Shown in pieces: positions 8,119-16,522 of a DNA stretch of 64,000 nt. Position 1 is the first letter of the stretch, and each line of letters opens with the position of its first letter. The position numbers and the translations under genes are program-made. Location of the stretch: positions 82,790-146,789 of the forward strand of contig JAUNOM010000003.1 in the NCBI GenBank assembly GCA_030531085.1. Reading direction: 5' to 3'. Below the pieces are notes generated by a model that had not been told where the DNA came from, did not search any database, and saw only the letters and a list, made by a program, of their open reading frames with translations. The stretch is from Prevotellaceae bacterium (lineage in GTDB: Bacteria > Bacteroidota > Bacteroidia > Bacteroidales > Bacteroidaceae).

Positions 8119-9732
8119 ATGAACAAGGATACTACCATCAGTCAGGCACTGCTTGAGTGTCTGCGTGACAACGTTTTCTGTGATATCGCCTCGCGTCAGG
8201 AATGGAGCGAGGAGGTGGGACGTGGCAAGATGTTCGGAGTGCTGGTGGTCCGTGTGCCCGATGACATATCTTCCATTCCGGCCAATATGCTGCATGATGT
8301 GCCCTGTAATGCTCAATGCGGTCTGAAGGCTCTCTATGCCTATTCCGGACAGATATTGGGACGCAGTGACTGGGACGGCTATGTGCCGGCCATATTCGAC
8401 TATCTGCAGGAGGATGGATATTTCAAGAGCCGTGAGGCGGATATTAGCTCTATCAACGTCAGGGTGCGTCTCATGGAGAACTCCGCCGAGCTTGCCGCGG
8501 CGCGAGCCGCCCTGCATGATGCTATGGCGCAGGTGGAGCGTGATGTCTCGGCCTATCGCCTATATATAAAGGAGAGGAAAGCCACGCGTACTACTGCCGA
8601 GGCGCAGTTCCAGAATGCGGAGCTGCGGCGCCTGAAGCAGCGTGGCGCAGCGCTTGTTGCGGAGCGCCGCAAGGCAGTGGATGATATAGAGCGCCGCATA
8701 ACGCAGTGTAAGGCGGAGCGTCGGGAGCGCAGTGACGCCCTTCAGCGCTGGCTCTTCACGCAGCATCGTCTGGTGTCTCCCTACGGAACAGTGCGTCCGC
8801 TGTTGCAGGTGTTCAGTGATTACGCCCGTACCACGGGCAGCCGTCAGGCCGTACCGCCGTCGGGCACGGGCGAGTGCTGTGCTCCGCGCCTGTTTAACTA
8901 TGCCAATGCGCACGGTCTGAAGCCCGTTGCTCTGTCGGAATTCTGGTATGGTGAGTCGCCGAAAGGGGAGATACGCCATCACGGACAGTTCTATGAACCA
9001 TGCCAGTCCAAGTGTGTTCCTATCCTGTGGTGGCTCAAGGGACAGGACAGTGGCGGCCTCTGTTCGGATGGAGCGGGGCTTGATGATGTGGCGGACAAAT
9101 TAGGTGCTCCATTGTATGAGGATGACTATCTGATAGCAGTGGACAAGCCTGCCGGCGTACTTTCTGTGCCCGGCCGTGGAGGACAGCCCAATGTGGAGGA
9201 TGCGCTAAGGGCTATGCGCCCCGAATGCAGGGCGCTGAAGGCTGTGCACCGTCTGGATATGCACACCAGCGGCGTGCTGTTAGTGGCGAAGGATGCCGTT
9301 ACCTATACCGCAATGCAGGCCCTCTTTGCCGGCCATAATGGCGTGCGCAAGGAGTATGTCGCACGGCTTAGCCCGTCACGGGACAGAGTTTCCGGCGCTG
9401 TGCCGCGCAGTGGCACTATCAGTCTGCCGCTGTCGCCGGACTTTATCAACAGACCGCGGCAGCGTGTGGACACTGTTCATGGCAAACGGGCCGTTACACT
9501 ATATGAGTTTCTCTCTGACAACGTTGTACGATTAAGCCCCCTTACGGGCCGCACCCATCAGCTGCGTGTGCACTGTGCGCATACAGACGGCCTCGGAATG
9601 CCTATCCTTGGTGATCCGCTTTATGGCTGTGAGCCTGCACCACGTATGTATCTCCATGCCTGTCTGCTGGAATTTCGGCATCCTGTGACAGGAAAAGTGG
9701 TGACGGTAGAGAGCCCTTGCCCTTTCCTTTGA
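8119..9732 (+). CDS. RluA-family pseudouridine synthase with long N-terminal extension
   Basis: 537 aa. The C-terminal ~220 residues are the RluA catalytic domain: DDYLIAVDKPAGVLSVPGRG, then AVHRLDMHTSGVLLVAKD with the catalytic aspartate in RLD, and SPLTGRTHQLRVH. It converts uridine to pseudouridine in rRNA or tRNA; the site cannot be read. The first ~330 residues form an extension with a charged, probably coiled-coil region (AAARAALHDAMAQVERDVSA to RRSDALQRWL) of the kind seen in Bacteroidales homologues. The start at 8119 (MNKDTTISQA) is fixed by the promoter position. It is convergent with the 96-aa ORF downstream. Confidence 0.9.
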   Translation: MNKDTTISQALLECLRDNVFCDIASRQEWSEEVGRGKMFGVLVVRVPDDISSIPANMLHDVPCNAQCGLKALYAYSGQILGRSDWDGYVPAIFDYLQEDGYFKSREADISSINVRVRLMENSAELAAARAALHDAMAQVERDVSAYRLYIKERKATRTTAEAQFQNAELRRLKQRGAALVAERRKAVDDIERRITQCKAERRERSDALQRWLFTQHRLVSPYGTVRPLLQVFSDYARTTGSRQAVPPSGTGECCAPRLFNYANAHGLKPVALSEFWYGESPKGEIRHHGQFYEPCQSKCVPILWWLKGQDSGGLCSDGAGLDDVADKLGAPLYEDDYLIAVDKPAGVLSVPGRGGQPNVEDALRAMRPECRALKAVHRLDMHTSGVLLVAKDAVTYTAMQALFAGHNGVRKEYVARLSPSRDRVSGAVPRSGTISLPLSPDFINRPRQRVDTVHGKRAVTLYEFLSDNVVRLSPLTGRTHQLRVHCAHTDGLGMPILGDPLYGCEPAPRMYLHACLLEFRHPVTGKVVTVESPCPFL

Positions 9733-9734
9733 AC

Positions 9735-9868
9735 CCTTTTTTAGTTGTGAGTGATGAGTTATGAATGGTGAGTGCTTCAACAAGCAACCAAACAACAAAT
9801 CCACCAAACAACCAAACAACTCAGCTGTCAACCAAACAACTAATCCACCAAACAACCAAACAACCACC
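9735..9868. repeat. A/C-rich degenerate tandem repeat between rluA-type gene and 96-aa ORF
   Basis: Plus strand 9778-9868 consists of CCAAACAAC words; a 20-bp unit at 9801-9820 recurs exactly at 9845-9864. A short G/T/A-rich stretch (9742-9770) precedes it. On the minus strand the repeat starts right after the TAG of the 96-aa ORF, so it forms that gene's 3' untranslated region. It belongs to the same class as the repeats at 1298, 6873 and 7768. Confidence 0.8.
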
Positions 9869-10159
9869 CTACTGCTCCTTTTCCTTAGCAAACATCCTGT
9901 CAAGGCTATCCTGTGGATAGGGACATGGCTCCTGTCGCACCCTTGCAAGTTGGAATTGGCGGCAGGCATTGATGACAGACTGCTCCTCAAAGCACTTGAA
10001 TAGTGTGTCTTTCAGCTCGTCCAGTCGTCCGGCATCCTCATCTGTGAACTTGTTATATGTGCTGTAGCTGCGTTCCTTCTCGGGAATAATCCCGTGGTAG
10101 TAATATGACCAGACGAGAAACTGCATACATACATCAGGTGTCATGAATATCTCTTGCAT
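9869..10159 (-). CDS. Small hypothetical protein, 96 aa
   Basis: Not assigned to a family. MQEIFMTPDVCMQFLVWSYY begins a soluble, charged protein without signal peptide or membrane segment; residues 30-70 (KERSYSTYNKFTDEDAGRLD and beyond) look helical, and the tail is DRMFAKEKEQ. It lies 22 bp downstream of the hydrolase gene on the same strand and probably shares the yicC transcript. The ATG at 10144 (MTPDVC) is an alternative start. The stop codon directly abuts the A/C repeat. The amino-acid composition looks natural, so I regard it as real. Confidence 0.65.
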   Translation of the reverse strand: MQEIFMTPDVCMQFLVWSYYYHGIIPEKERSYSTYNKFTDEDAGRLDELKDTLFKCFEEQSVINACRQFQLARVRQEPCPYPQDSLDRMFAKEKEQ

Positions 10160-10181
10160 GGTGAGAAGCTGTTATATATTT

Positions 10182-11060
10182 TTATTTTCCTTTCCTTTGC
10201 TTCAGGAACCTCTCGATTTGTATTGCCGCCTCCTGTTGCTCTGCCGGTCTGAAGCCGTGCCCTGCTCCGGGGATAACGTGCAGCCGCGCGTCCTTATACA
10301 CCTCGTTCACGGCTTTTTTAGAGTCCTCCATTGATACAACCTTGTCGGCATCACCCTGTATGATGAGTACTGGCCGCCTGTATTTCCCTATCATCTCCAG
10401 TGGCTTCATGTCGTGTATCTCCTCAAAGTAGCGCCGGCCTATCTGGACACCCCACAGCTTTGTGGTGTCCGGTATGTCGGAAATGCTGGGGTATCTGTCG
10501 CGCCAGTTGTCGGGAATGCAGAGGGCCGGGAATACAAGTATCAGCTTGTCTATGTCCTTGGACATATCGGCGGCGGTGAGGGCCGATACCAGTCCGCCCT
10601 GACTCTCGCCTATAAGCACAATGTGTCTCGGGTCAATGTCCGGCTGTTTCTTGAAGTGTCGCACTATGGTCTTTAACTCCCTGACCTCGTCAAGCAGTGA
10701 CATATTCATGGTGTTGTTGTCGCTGCGGCTGTTTACGGAACCGCAATTAAAGTCGAAGGCGTACACCTGATAGCCCATACTTGTCAGCGACTGGCAGTAG
10801 TTCCGACCTACATTGTGCGTGCCGTTGAAGCCATGTGACACTATTACAAGCGGTGTCTTTCCTGCTGACTGTGCCGGCCGGCTTAGCATACCGTATGTCC
10901 TGCGTCCGTCATGCTCTATGGTCAGGGGCTCGGTACGGGCTGTCTGGTTGTTGACTGTCTGGCTGTATGCCGTGTGAAATAGCTCGCGGCCTTTAGTGCT
11001 GCATATCACTGTCAGCAGCAATAGGAGTATGCTGCCGGCCTTAGTTGCTTTTGTTCTCAT
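10182..11060 (-). CDS. Alpha/beta hydrolase (S9/S33-like), exported
   Basis: 292 aa. An N-terminal signal segment (MRTKATKAGSILLLLLTVIC) suggests export or a membrane anchor. The core is an alpha/beta hydrolase: VIVSHGFNGTHNVG is the oxyanion-hole region, LIGESQGGLVSALTA the nucleophile elbow with serine in GESQGG, GDADKVVS the acid region and GAGHGF the catalytic histidine. It may be an esterase or peptidase acting in the envelope; the substrate is unknown. It lies 38 bp after yicC and 22 bp before the 96-aa ORF on the same strand. Confidence 0.87.
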   Translation of the reverse strand: MRTKATKAGSILLLLLTVICSTKGRELFHTAYSQTVNNQTARTEPLTIEHDGRRTYGMLSRPAQSAGKTPLVIVSHGFNGTHNVGRNYCQSLTSMGYQVYAFDFNCGSVNSRSDNNTMNMSLLDEVRELKTIVRHFKKQPDIDPRHIVLIGESQGGLVSALTAADMSKDIDKLILVFPALCIPDNWRDRYPSISDIPDTTKLWGVQIGRRYFEEIHDMKPLEMIGKYRRPVLIIQGDADKVVSMEDSKKAVNEVYKDARLHVIPGAGHGFRPAEQQEAAIQIERFLKQRKGK

Positions 11061-11098
11061 ATTGTCCGGGGTGTTTGTTGATTAGGGAGATAATATGA

Positions 11099-12004
11099 TT
11101 ACAGTGCGTTGAGGACCTGTTCCTTTATCTGTTCCAGCTCGTCCTTCATCTGCACCACGATGTTCTGCATATCGGCCTGGTTGGACTTGGAGCCCGTAGT
11201 GTTTATCTCGCGTCCCATCTCCTGTGCTATGAAGCCCAGCTTCTTGCCCTGTGACTGCGGCTCGTCCATCGTCTCGCGGAAGTATTTCAGGTGATTTGCC
11301 AGCCGTTGCTTCTCCTCCGAGATGTCCAACTTCTCTATATAGTATATCATTTCCTGTTCCAGACGGTTGTTGTCATATTCCACTTCCGGCAGGTTCTTCA
11401 GGTTTTCTGTCAGGCGTTGGCGTATCTTGTCAACCCTTGTCTGCTCGTATGGCTCTATCTCCTTCATGAGTTTGGCGATGTTGTCCAGCTTCTCTTCAAA
11501 CTTCAGGCGTAGTGCCGCCCCCTCTTGTTGACGGAACTCTGTCAGTGATTCCAGTGCCTTGTCTATTGCCTGGCGTGCTATTGCCCATTCCTCATCGGTT
11601 AGTTCCTCCATCTCTGTGCGGCTCATTATGTCCGGCATACGCATTATTAGCGGCAGCGCCACATCCGCAGACAGGGACTTTATGTCTCCTTCCGGCTGCT
11701 GTGTTGATGCGATGTGCCTGTGCAGCGTGTTGAGCTGCTGGTAGTAACTGTCAGCTAATTGCGTGTTTATGGTGGCAGAATCAGCGGCAATGTCCTTCTC
11801 TGTCCATATCGAGAAGTCCACCTTGCCTCTGACAACGCTTTCCTGTATGGCCTTGCGTATCTCTATTTCCTTCTCACGGTACAGAGGTGCGATGCGTGTG
11901 GAACAGTCCAATGCTTTGGAATTAAGTGTCTTGACCTCCACGTGTATGGTCTTGTCAAGGTGTGTTGCTACGGCTTTGCCATAGCCAGTCATGGATAATA
12001 GCAT
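11099..12004 (-). CDS. yicC: YicC-family endoribonuclease-like protein
   Basis: 301 aa from the ATG at 12004 (MLLSMTGYGKA, the invariant YicC N-terminus); the upstream ATG at 12031 falls in the promoter. C-terminal DELEQIKEQVLNAL and IAQEMGREINTTGSKSN are highly conserved in the family. E. coli YicC has been linked to RNA turnover. It is divergent from tsaB across an 88-bp promoter gap and leads the yicC-hydrolase-96-aa ORF run. Confidence 0.93.
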   Translation of the reverse strand: MLLSMTGYGKAVATHLDKTIHVEVKTLNSKALDCSTRIAPLYREKEIEIRKAIQESVVRGKVDFSIWTEKDIAADSATINTQLADSYYQQLNTLHRHIASTQQPEGDIKSLSADVALPLIMRMPDIMSRTEMEELTDEEWAIARQAIDKALESLTEFRQQEGAALRLKFEEKLDNIAKLMKEIEPYEQTRVDKIRQRLTENLKNLPEVEYDNNRLEQEMIYYIEKLDISEEKQRLANHLKYFRETMDEPQSQGKKLGFIAQEMGREINTTGSKSNQADMQNIVVQMKDELEQIKEQVLNAL

Positions 12005-12092
12005 AAATCTTTTGATGTTAAATTTTTGCAAAAGTACAAAAAATTGGGGAAAAAGTTGTATTTTTGCAAAATATTTTTACGAAAAAGTTTAT
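12005..12092. promoter_or_regulatory. Divergent promoters yicC / tsaB
   Basis: Minus-strand -7 box TACTTTTG (complement of 12029-12036) points to yicC; plus-strand -7 box TATTTTTG at 12059-12066 points to tsaB. Neither has a clear TTTG at -33. Both place the downstream ATGs at 12004 and 12093 at usual leader distances and support those starts over the longer frames. Confidence 0.6.
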
Positions 12093-12845
12093 ATGGCTTG
12101 TATATTACATATAGAGACAAGTACTGATGTTTGCAGTGTGGCTGCAAGTAAAGACGGTTTCCTTATTTATGATAAGACCGATCACAATGGCCCAAATCAT
12201 GCCGAGAAACTCGGCACTTACGTCGATGAGGCGTTGACAAAACTGGCTGATAAGCAGCTGAAGCCGGAGGCGGTTGCCGTCAGCAGCGGTCCCGGTTCAT
12301 ACACCGGCCTGCGCATTGGCGTGTCGATGGCTAAGGGAGTGTGTTACGGTGGTGACGCAAAGCTTATCAGCGTGCCCACGCTGCAGCTATTGTGTGTGCC
12401 CGTTCTGTTGTCAGACAGGGTGCGGTGCGTCAGCTGGACGGACGGAAAGGAAGAGAAGATAGAGGCCGAGATGGAGGATGACGCACTACTATGCCCTATG
12501 ATTGACGCACGGCGCATGGAGGTATATGCCGCTGTTTATGACCGTGCGCTGCGGCAGGTGCGCAACACCCAGGCGGATATAGTGGACAATGACACCTACA
12601 GGGAGCTGCTTGACGGGCATAAGGTGTACTTCTTTGGCAATGGAGCGGAGAAGTGCATGGAGGTCATAAACCATCCGAATGCGCGCTACATCAAGGGCAT
12701 AGAGCCGCTGGCGAAGTATATGCTGCCGCTGGCCGATAAGAGGTGGAACAGTGAAGAGACAGAGGATGTGGCGTATTTTGTGCCGGAGTACTTCAAGGAC
12801 TATGTGGCAAAGAAGAGCGTTTCGCCTTTGTTGAAAGGAAAATAA
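12093..12845 (+). CDS. tsaB: tRNA threonylcarbamoyladenosine biosynthesis protein TsaB
   Basis: 250 aa. TsaB is the inactive ASKHA-fold partner that activates TsaD in making t6A37 on ANN-decoding tRNAs. MACILHIETSTDVCSVAA and VSSGPGSYTGLRIGVSMAKG are the diagnostic motifs. The start at 12093 was chosen because the longer frame from 11991 runs through the promoter. It opens a plus-strand housekeeping run to gmk at 18570. Confidence 0.95.
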   Translation: MACILHIETSTDVCSVAASKDGFLIYDKTDHNGPNHAEKLGTYVDEALTKLADKQLKPEAVAVSSGPGSYTGLRIGVSMAKGVCYGGDAKLISVPTLQLLCVPVLLSDRVRCVSWTDGKEEKIEAEMEDDALLCPMIDARRMEVYAAVYDRALRQVRNTQADIVDNDTYRELLDGHKVYFFGNGAEKCMEVINHPNARYIKGIEPLAKYMLPLADKRWNSEETEDVAYFVPEYFKDYVAKKSVSPLLKGK

Positions 12846-12882
12846 CGGGCCTTTGTGCTGTGAATAAAACTGATTGAGGAAT

Positions 12883-13512
12883 ATGGATATAGATGGACTG
12901 GACTATAACACCCAGCGCAATAAGCTGAGACTTATGGCGTATGGACGGGATATACAGCAGATGGTGGAGCACTGTGTGGCGCTTCCTACAAAGGAGGAGC
13001 GCCAGAGATGTGCGGAAACAATAATCAATGTGATGCGGAGAGTGGTGCCAAGCCCTCTGGAGAACAAGGAACGCACGGCGGCATTGTGGTATCATCTGGC
13101 GCTGATCAGTGACTTCAAGCTCGATATAGACTATCCCGTGGATATAGTCCACGAGGACAAGATGGCTACAAAGCCGGACAAGATAGAGTATGCCAGCAAG
13201 CGTCCTATTAATATAAAGCACTATGGCCGTCTGCTGTTCGGATTGTTTGAGAAGCTGAAGACCATGCCGCCGGGAGAGGAGAGGGACGCCCTTGCGGAGA
13301 AGACCGCGAACCAGATGTACCGCAGTCTGGTGGCGTGGGGGATGGGAACTGCTGACAAGGAGAAGGTGGCCTCGGACCTGGCGCGCTTCACTGACGGTGT
13401 CATTCAGCTGGATGTGCAGACAATGCACCTTGACAGGGTTATGGGTGGAAGCACCATATACGGCAGTATGATGCTGAACAGTCAGAAGAAAAAGAAAAGG
13501 AAAAAGAAATAA
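12883..13512 (+). CDS. DUF4290 family protein
   Basis: 209 aa from the ATG at 12883, with a GAGGA box just upstream (a TTG at 12874 is in frame but weaker). It matches my memory of DUF4290, a Bacteroidota-only family of unknown function (GLDYNTQRNKLRLMAYGRDI at the start). Soluble, helical, with a strongly basic tail KKKKRKKK that may contact nucleic acid. It sits between tsaB and murA, 14 bp before murA, probably co-transcribed. Confidence 0.85.
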   Translation: MDIDGLDYNTQRNKLRLMAYGRDIQQMVEHCVALPTKEERQRCAETIINVMRRVVPSPLENKERTAALWYHLALISDFKLDIDYPVDIVHEDKMATKPDKIEYASKRPINIKHYGRLLFGLFEKLKTMPPGEERDALAEKTANQMYRSLVAWGMGTADKEKVASDLARFTDGVIQLDVQTMHLDRVMGGSTIYGSMMLNSQKKKKRKKK

Positions 13513-13526
13513 CAGGGAGAGAAAGG

Positions 13527-14834
13527 ATGGAAAAATTCATCATAGAGGGCGGTCACGCCCTGAAGGGAGAGATAACTCCACAGGGGGCGAAGAATGAGGC
13601 TCTGGAGGTAATCTCCGCGTCATTGCTCACTGAAGAGCCGGTTACAATAAGCAATATCCCTGACATCCTCGATGTGAACAACCTCATCAGACTGCTGAAG
13701 GAGATGGGAGTGAAGGTGGAACGGAACGGTAAGGGGACGTATACATTCGTTGCTGACAACCTGAACCTGGACTATCTGTCGTCCGATGAGTTTGTAAGGA
13801 AGTGCGCGCAGCTGCGTGGCTCCGTGCTTATGATAGGCCCGTTGCTGGGCCGTTTCGGCCGGGCCACGGTGGCAAAGCCGGGCGGTGACAAGATAGGACG
13901 CCGCAGACTGGACACCCATTTCCTTGGATTCAGGAACCTCGGTGCCGTATATGACCGCGTGGAGGGACGTGATGTGTATGAGGTGAAGGCCGAACACGGG
14001 CTGAAAGGCTGCTATATGCTGCTGGATGAGGCGTCTGTTACGGGTACTGCCAATATCATTATGGCCGCCGTTACGGCCAAGGGTACGACGACAATATATA
14101 ACGCCGCGTGTGAGCCTTACATACAACAGCTATGCAGAATGCTTAACGGTATGGGCGCGAGGATAACGGGTATAGGCTCCAATCTCATTACTATCGAGGG
14201 CGTGGAGAGCCTGCATGGCATACAGCACAGGCTCTTGCCGGACATGATAGAGGTCGGTTCGTTCATCGCCATGGCGGCTATGGTGGGCGATGGCATTCTT
14301 ATCAAGGATGTGTCCATACGCAATCTCGGCATAATACCGGATGCCTTCCACCGCCTTGGCGTCAGGATAGAGGAGCGTGGAGACAGCCTTTACGTTCCGC
14401 GTCAGGACCATTATCAGATTGATTCCTTCATTGACGGAACGATAATGACGCTGAGTGACGCTCCATGGCCGGGTCTTACGCCGGACCTTCTGTCTGTGTT
14501 GCTTGTCGTGGCGACGCAGGCCAGGGGCAGTGTCCTGCTGCATCAGAAGATGTTTGAGAGCCGTCTCTTCTTCGTGGATAAGCTGATTGACATGGGCGCG
14601 CAAATCATATTGTGCGACCCGCACCGCGCTGTTGTGGTGGGACATGACCGCTGCAAGAGGCTGAGAGCGGCGCGGCTGTCCAGCCCGGACATACGTGCAG
14701 GAATAGCACTGCTTATCGCCGCCATGTCTGCCGACGGTGTTTCGACCATCAGTAATATCGAGCAGATAGACAGAGGCTATGAGAATATAGAGGAACGTCT
14801 AAATGCGCTTGGCGCAAAGATTTCACGCCAATGA
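13527..14834 (+). CDS. murA: UDP-N-acetylglucosamine 1-carboxyvinyltransferase
   Basis: 435 aa. Commits UDP-GlcNAc to peptidoglycan by adding enolpyruvate from PEP. MEKFIIEGGHALKGEITPQG with the GAKNEAL-type motif begins the EPSP-synthase fold. The segment PGGDKIGRRRLDTHFLGF is where the usual active-site cysteine loop would lie; this protein has R/D-type residues there (KPGGDKIGRRRLD), as in some fosfomycin-resistant homologues, so the cysteine-to-aspartate status deserves checking. It overlaps rimM by 4 bp (ATGA). Confidence 0.95.
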   Translation: MEKFIIEGGHALKGEITPQGAKNEALEVISASLLTEEPVTISNIPDILDVNNLIRLLKEMGVKVERNGKGTYTFVADNLNLDYLSSDEFVRKCAQLRGSVLMIGPLLGRFGRATVAKPGGDKIGRRRLDTHFLGFRNLGAVYDRVEGRDVYEVKAEHGLKGCYMLLDEASVTGTANIIMAAVTAKGTTTIYNAACEPYIQQLCRMLNGMGARITGIGSNLITIEGVESLHGIQHRLLPDMIEVGSFIAMAAMVGDGILIKDVSIRNLGIIPDAFHRLGVRIEERGDSLYVPRQDHYQIDSFIDGTIMTLSDAPWPGLTPDLLSVLLVVATQARGSVLLHQKMFESRLFFVDKLIDMGAQIILCDPHRAVVVGHDRCKRLRAARLSSPDIRAGIALLIAAMSADGVSTISNIEQIDRGYENIEERLNALGAKISRQ

Positions 14835-15343
14835 TACGCAGGGAGGATGTTTACAGAATAGGCTGTATAGGAAAGGCGCATGGTATCAAGGGAGAAGTGT
14901 CGGTACAGGTGTCCGATGACGTCTTTGACCGTGTGGATGCCGAATACCTTGTGCTTGAACTTGACGGCATAATGGTGCCGTTCTTCATGGAGGAATACCG
15001 TTTCAAGACCGACGAGACGGTGCTTGTGAAGTTCGAGGGGGTGGACACCCAGGAGAGGGCAAGGGAGCTTACGGGAACCGAAGTGTACTTTCCCAGAGAG
15101 CTGGCCGATGAGGCTGACGACGGAGAACTGAGCTACGCGCAGCTGGTGGGCTATACTTTGAAGGACAATGCGGACGGCATTGCGGTGGGAGTGATAGCCG
15201 CTGTCGACGAGCAGACGATGAATATAATGTTCGAACTGGCTGACGGACGTCTCCTTCCGGCGTCCGAGGAGCTTATTGTCAGTATCGATACCGAAGAGAA
15301 AGTGATTACGATGATTATTCCAGAAGGAATACTTGACTTATGA
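14831..15343 (+). CDS. rimM: 16S rRNA processing protein RimM
   Basis: 170 aa. A 30S assembly factor that binds S19 and the 16S head domain. Visible are IGCIGKAHGIKGEVSV at the N-terminus (RimM domain) and the PRC-barrel region with LVGYTLKDNADG and the typical tail. Its start overlaps the murA stop by 4 bp and its stop overlaps the dxr start by 4 bp, so murA-rimM-dxr are translationally coupled. Confidence 0.95.
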   Translation: MIRREDVYRIGCIGKAHGIKGEVSVQVSDDVFDRVDAEYLVLELDGIMVPFFMEEYRFKTDETVLVKFEGVDTQERARELTGTEVYFPRELADEADDGELSYAQLVGYTLKDNADGIAVGVIAAVDEQTMNIMFELADGRLLPASEELIVSIDTEEKVITMIIPEGILDL

Positions 15344-16500
15344 GAAAACAACAGATTTGCATCCTTGGCAGCACTGGCAGTATAGGAACACAGGCTCTTG
15401 ACGTGATTGCCGAGCACAGTGACCGCTTTGAGGCATATTGCCTTACGGCTAATAATCAGGTGGAACTGCTGGCGGAACAGGCGCGCCGCTTCCGTCCTGC
15501 CGCAGTGGTGATAGCCAATGAGGATAGATATCCGCAGCTTGTAGGGCTGCTTTCAGACTGCCCGGACATAAAGGTCTATGCCGGAGCGCAGGCCCTTTGC
15601 GACGTGGTTCAGGCCGGTCCTGTGGACATGGTGCTTACTGCCATGGTGGGATTTGCAGGCCTTGCCCCGACCATCCATGCCATAAAGGCAGGCAAGAAGA
15701 TATGCCTTGCCAACAAGGAGACGCTTGTCGTGGCCGGAGAACTGATATGCAGTCTGGCGCAACAGTACCGTGCTCCGATACTGCCCGTGGACTCTGAGCA
15801 CTCCGCAATATTCCAAAGTATAGTGGGAGAGGGTGACAATGAGGTCGAGAAGATACTGCTAACGGCCTCCGGAGGCCCGTTCCGCCTGAAGTCAATGGAC
15901 GAGATGCGCACCATGAAGGCGGCCGATGCACTGCGACATCCCACATGGGACATGGGCGCAAAGATAACAATCGACTCCGCATCCATGATGAACAAGGGCT
16001 TTGAGGTCATAGAGGCCAAGTGGCTGTTTGGTGTCGAGGCGGAGCGGATACAGGTGCTGGTGCATCCTCAGAGCATAGTGCACAGCGCCGTGCAGTTCCG
16101 TGACGGGGCGGTGAAGGCACAGCTTGGAGTGCCCGACATGAGGCTTCCAATACAGTACGCCTTCACATATCCTGACAGAATGCCTATGAGTGGAGAGCGC
16201 CTTAACCTGTTCGCACAGCCGCTGGAGTTCTTTGAGCCGGACATGAACAAGTTCAAGTGTCTGGCCCTGGCCTTTGAGGCTCTGCGCCGCAAGGGTAATG
16301 CCGCCTGCGTGGTTAATGCCGCCAACGAGGTGGTCAACCTTGCCTTCAGGCAGGGACAGATAGGTTTCCTTGACATGGGAGACATCATTGAGCGCACACT
16401 TGACAAGGCCTCCTTCATTGCAACGCCCACATACGAGGACTATATCGCGAGTGACGCGGAGGCAAGGAGGATTGCCGGGGAGATGATACATAATATATAA
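15340..16500 (+). CDS. dxr: 1-deoxy-D-xylulose 5-phosphate reductoisomerase
   Basis: 386 aa. Makes 2-C-methylerythritol 4-phosphate in the non-mevalonate isoprenoid pathway, using NADPH and a divalent metal. CILGSTGSIGTQALDVI is the NADPH motif; LANKETLVVAGE, PVDSEHSAIFQS and ITIDSASMMNKGFEVIEA hold metal and substrate residues. Normal length. Coupled to rimM by a 4-bp overlap; rseP follows 22 bp later, the usual dxr-rseP neighbourhood. Confidence 0.97.
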   Translation: MRKQQICILGSTGSIGTQALDVIAEHSDRFEAYCLTANNQVELLAEQARRFRPAAVVIANEDRYPQLVGLLSDCPDIKVYAGAQALCDVVQAGPVDMVLTAMVGFAGLAPTIHAIKAGKKICLANKETLVVAGELICSLAQQYRAPILPVDSEHSAIFQSIVGEGDNEVEKILLTASGGPFRLKSMDEMRTMKAADALRHPTWDMGAKITIDSASMMNKGFEVIEAKWLFGVEAERIQVLVHPQSIVHSAVQFRDGAVKAQLGVPDMRLPIQYAFTYPDRMPMSGERLNLFAQPLEFFEPDMNKFKCLALAFEALRRKGNAACVVNAANEVVNLAFRQGQIGFLDMGDIIERTLDKASFIATPTYEDYIASDAEARRIAGEMIHNI

Positions 16501-16522
16501 TATAACTAATACAATTCTTTAG

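Noticed and set aside
9778-9868. CRISPR-like array
   Set aside because: The repeated CCAAACAAC words are not separated by unique spacers of regular length and no cas gene is near.
9532-9990. 152-aa minus-strand ORF
   Set aside because: Overlaps the end of the RluA-type gene, the repeat and the 96-aa ORF; composition is not protein-like.
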